From positions 167,205 through 231,204 of the forward strand of contig JAGATN010000013.1 of the NCBI GenBank assembly GCA_017621225.1: a stretch of 64,000 nt of DNA, in the 5' to 3' direction. The stretch's first letter is position 1. Every line of letters begins with the position of its first letter. The notes under the pieces were generated by a model. That model was not told the DNA's origin. It was given only the letters and a program-made list of their open reading frames with translations, and made no database searches. The translations under genes and the position numbers were made by a program. Origin of the DNA: Muribaculaceae bacterium (lineage in GTDB: Bacteria; Bacteroidota; Bacteroidia; Bacteroidales; Muribaculaceae). Shown here one piece after another: positions 63,188 to 64,000 of this stretch.

Positions 63188-64000
63188 TCAAGTGAATTTG
63201 TAAAACTTCTTGTTCATCTTGTTGACCTGCTCCATCACCACAGTCGGGCATGGGAGGTCTTCCTTGCTAAAGTCTTTCTCGGCTTGGTCGAGCATTATAG
63301 CGCTGCCTGTGTAGGAATAGTATTCGGCATCCTTTGTCGTAGGGTTGCCGTTGCTGTCCTTCTCTTTCTCATAGACATAGTTCTCATGCTCCTCGCCATC
63401 CACCGCCGTCTGCACGACGGTTTGCAGTATGCGCTTGTACCGGATCACGAGGCACTTCTTGGGGCGAGTCTTTCGCTCCTGCCTCACGACACCATCCGGG
63501 CCGGTGACCTCGGCGAAGTAATCTTCGGTTTCTACCTTGCTGTCATCGATGGCGTAATCAAGCAGCATGATTTTGTAGCTATCCTCCTGCGCCGGATCTT
63601 TACAGACTATATCCGTAAACGGGCGCTTTTGATCGTATCTCATTCCTTTGAACGGGATGTTGGCACGACGGTTCTTTATGACCTTTCCAAGTCGCTTTTC
63701 CATGTTTATATCGAGTTTTCTTAATAATGTATGCGAATTTGCGTGGGTGGCGAAACCTATACGGCTGGCACATTCCAACCGGGTTTCCTCCGGTGTCATG
63801 CCCTTCTTTTTACATTTTGCCACCTGCTGACATAGGGCTTTCTTATTGCGCTTGCGAAGGGCTCTGTGGGTATGAAATGACACATAACCGCACACATCTA
63901 TGCCTCCGCTCCAGACCGGGCGCACGTTCCAGTTCCGGTTGACCTCTATCAGGTAATCCCGGGCAAGTACCATAATACACATCTCCGTGACAAGGTGTAG
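63188..64000 (-). CDS. Reverse transcriptase C-terminal part, diversity-generating-retroelement type (N-terminus beyond window)
   Basis: The frame is open to the window edge, giving the last 270 residues (about half of a DGR-type RT plus a C-terminal extension). The start shows RT motifs 6 and 7: YLIEVNRNWNVRPVWSGGIDVCGYV, then the basic thumb (HTHRALRKRNKKALCQQVAKCKKKGMTPEETRLECASRIGFATHANSHTLLRKL). After that comes an extension (KGMRYDQKRPFTDIVCKDP, KIMLLDYAIDDSKVE, KKCLVIRYKRILQTV) seen, from memory, in Bacteroidales phage DGR RTs. The catalytic YxDD box, template repeat and target gene would be to the right. An internal ATG at 63982 is not the start. Confidence 0.75.
   Translation of the reverse strand, partial: LHLVTEMCIMVLARDYLIEVNRNWNVRPVWSGGIDVCGYVSFHTHRALRKRNKKALCQQVAKCKKKGMTPEETRLECASRIGFATHANSHTLLRKLDINMEKRLGKVIKNRRANIPFKGMRYDQKRPFTDIVCKDPAQEDSYKIMLLDYAIDDSKVETEDYFAEVTGPDGVVRQERKTRPKKCLVIRYKRILQTVVQTAVDGEEHENYVYEKEKDSNGNPTTKDAEYYSYTGSAIMLDQAEKDFSKEDLPCPTVVMEQVNKMNKKFYKFT

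Noticed and set aside
1-64000. CRISPR arrays, rRNA and tRNA genes
   Set aside because: No spacer-regular repeats and no clover-leaf-like sequence with CCA-proximal arms were seen in any intergenic gap; short tRNAs could only hide in the gaps listed, which were read individually.

Overview
The window looks like a chromosomal contig of a gut Bacteroidales, most likely a member of the Muribaculaceae or a close relative. The evidence is the Bacteroidetes promoter signature (TAnnTTTG, often with TTG about 20 bp upstream) before many genes, the lack of strong Shine-Dalgarno sites, Bacteroidetes-only families (BT_3928-like, DUF1599, DUF3078, DUF5606, PG_1098-like methyltransferase, BspA-type LRR protein) and the succinyl/acetyl-ornithine carbamoyltransferase form of arginine synthesis. 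I saw no rRNA, tRNA or CRISPR array.

Layout. 1-9.9 kb: the end of an ECF sigma factor gene, a lipoprotein, a TPR membrane protein, an Lrp regulator divergent from O-acetylhomoserine sulfhydrylase, a run of envelope proteins with a Crp/Fnr regulator, a cyclophilin and an M16 peptidase. 9.9-12 kb: a three-gene redox cluster (flavodoxin-like, MmcQ/YjbR, EFR1) with foreign-looking composition, bordered by gene scraps and two strong hairpins. 12-22.4 kb: a membrane pyrophosphatase, then a single operon holding a full arginine pathway (GNAT, argG, argC, argD, argF', argB, argE, argH). 22.4-32.1 kb: phoH, a sigma/membrane protein pair, pyrBI, flavin reductase, glyA, lgt, bioD, an RNase D-like exonuclease and an NhaC antiporter. 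32.3-35.2 kb: a strong candidate structured non-coding RNA, an 80-residue protein and a BspA-like surface protein with ten near-identical 69-bp repeats. 35.5-43.3 kb: ROK protein, fmt, a DcaP-like porin, an M3 peptidase interrupted by an amber codon, and a TPR protein. 43.4-53.4 kb: methyltransferase, smpB, a hemerythrin/LuxR pair, GH43, folE, SPOR protein, tpiA, BT_3928 and DUF1599 genes, with three 161-162 bp foldback (MITE-like) elements between them. 53.6-62.5 kb: TPR lipid-envelope-type protein, gyrA, clpC and htpG.

The right end (about 62.6-64 kb) is a different replicon type: three 22-23 bp spaced direct repeats resembling transposase-binding sites, a terminator, a small phage-like gene and the C-terminal 270 residues of a reverse transcriptase of the diversity-generating-retroelement kind. 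This is most simply read as one end of a Mu-like (hankyphage-like) transposable prophage inserted just after htpG. The retroelement's template repeat, variable repeat and RT catalytic site would lie beyond position 64000.

The best candidates for undescribed biology are the 32.38-32.70 kb RNA, the prophage end with its RT, the stop-codon-targeting foldback elements, and the BspA gene with its homopolymer-broken start and one hypervariable codon per repeat.
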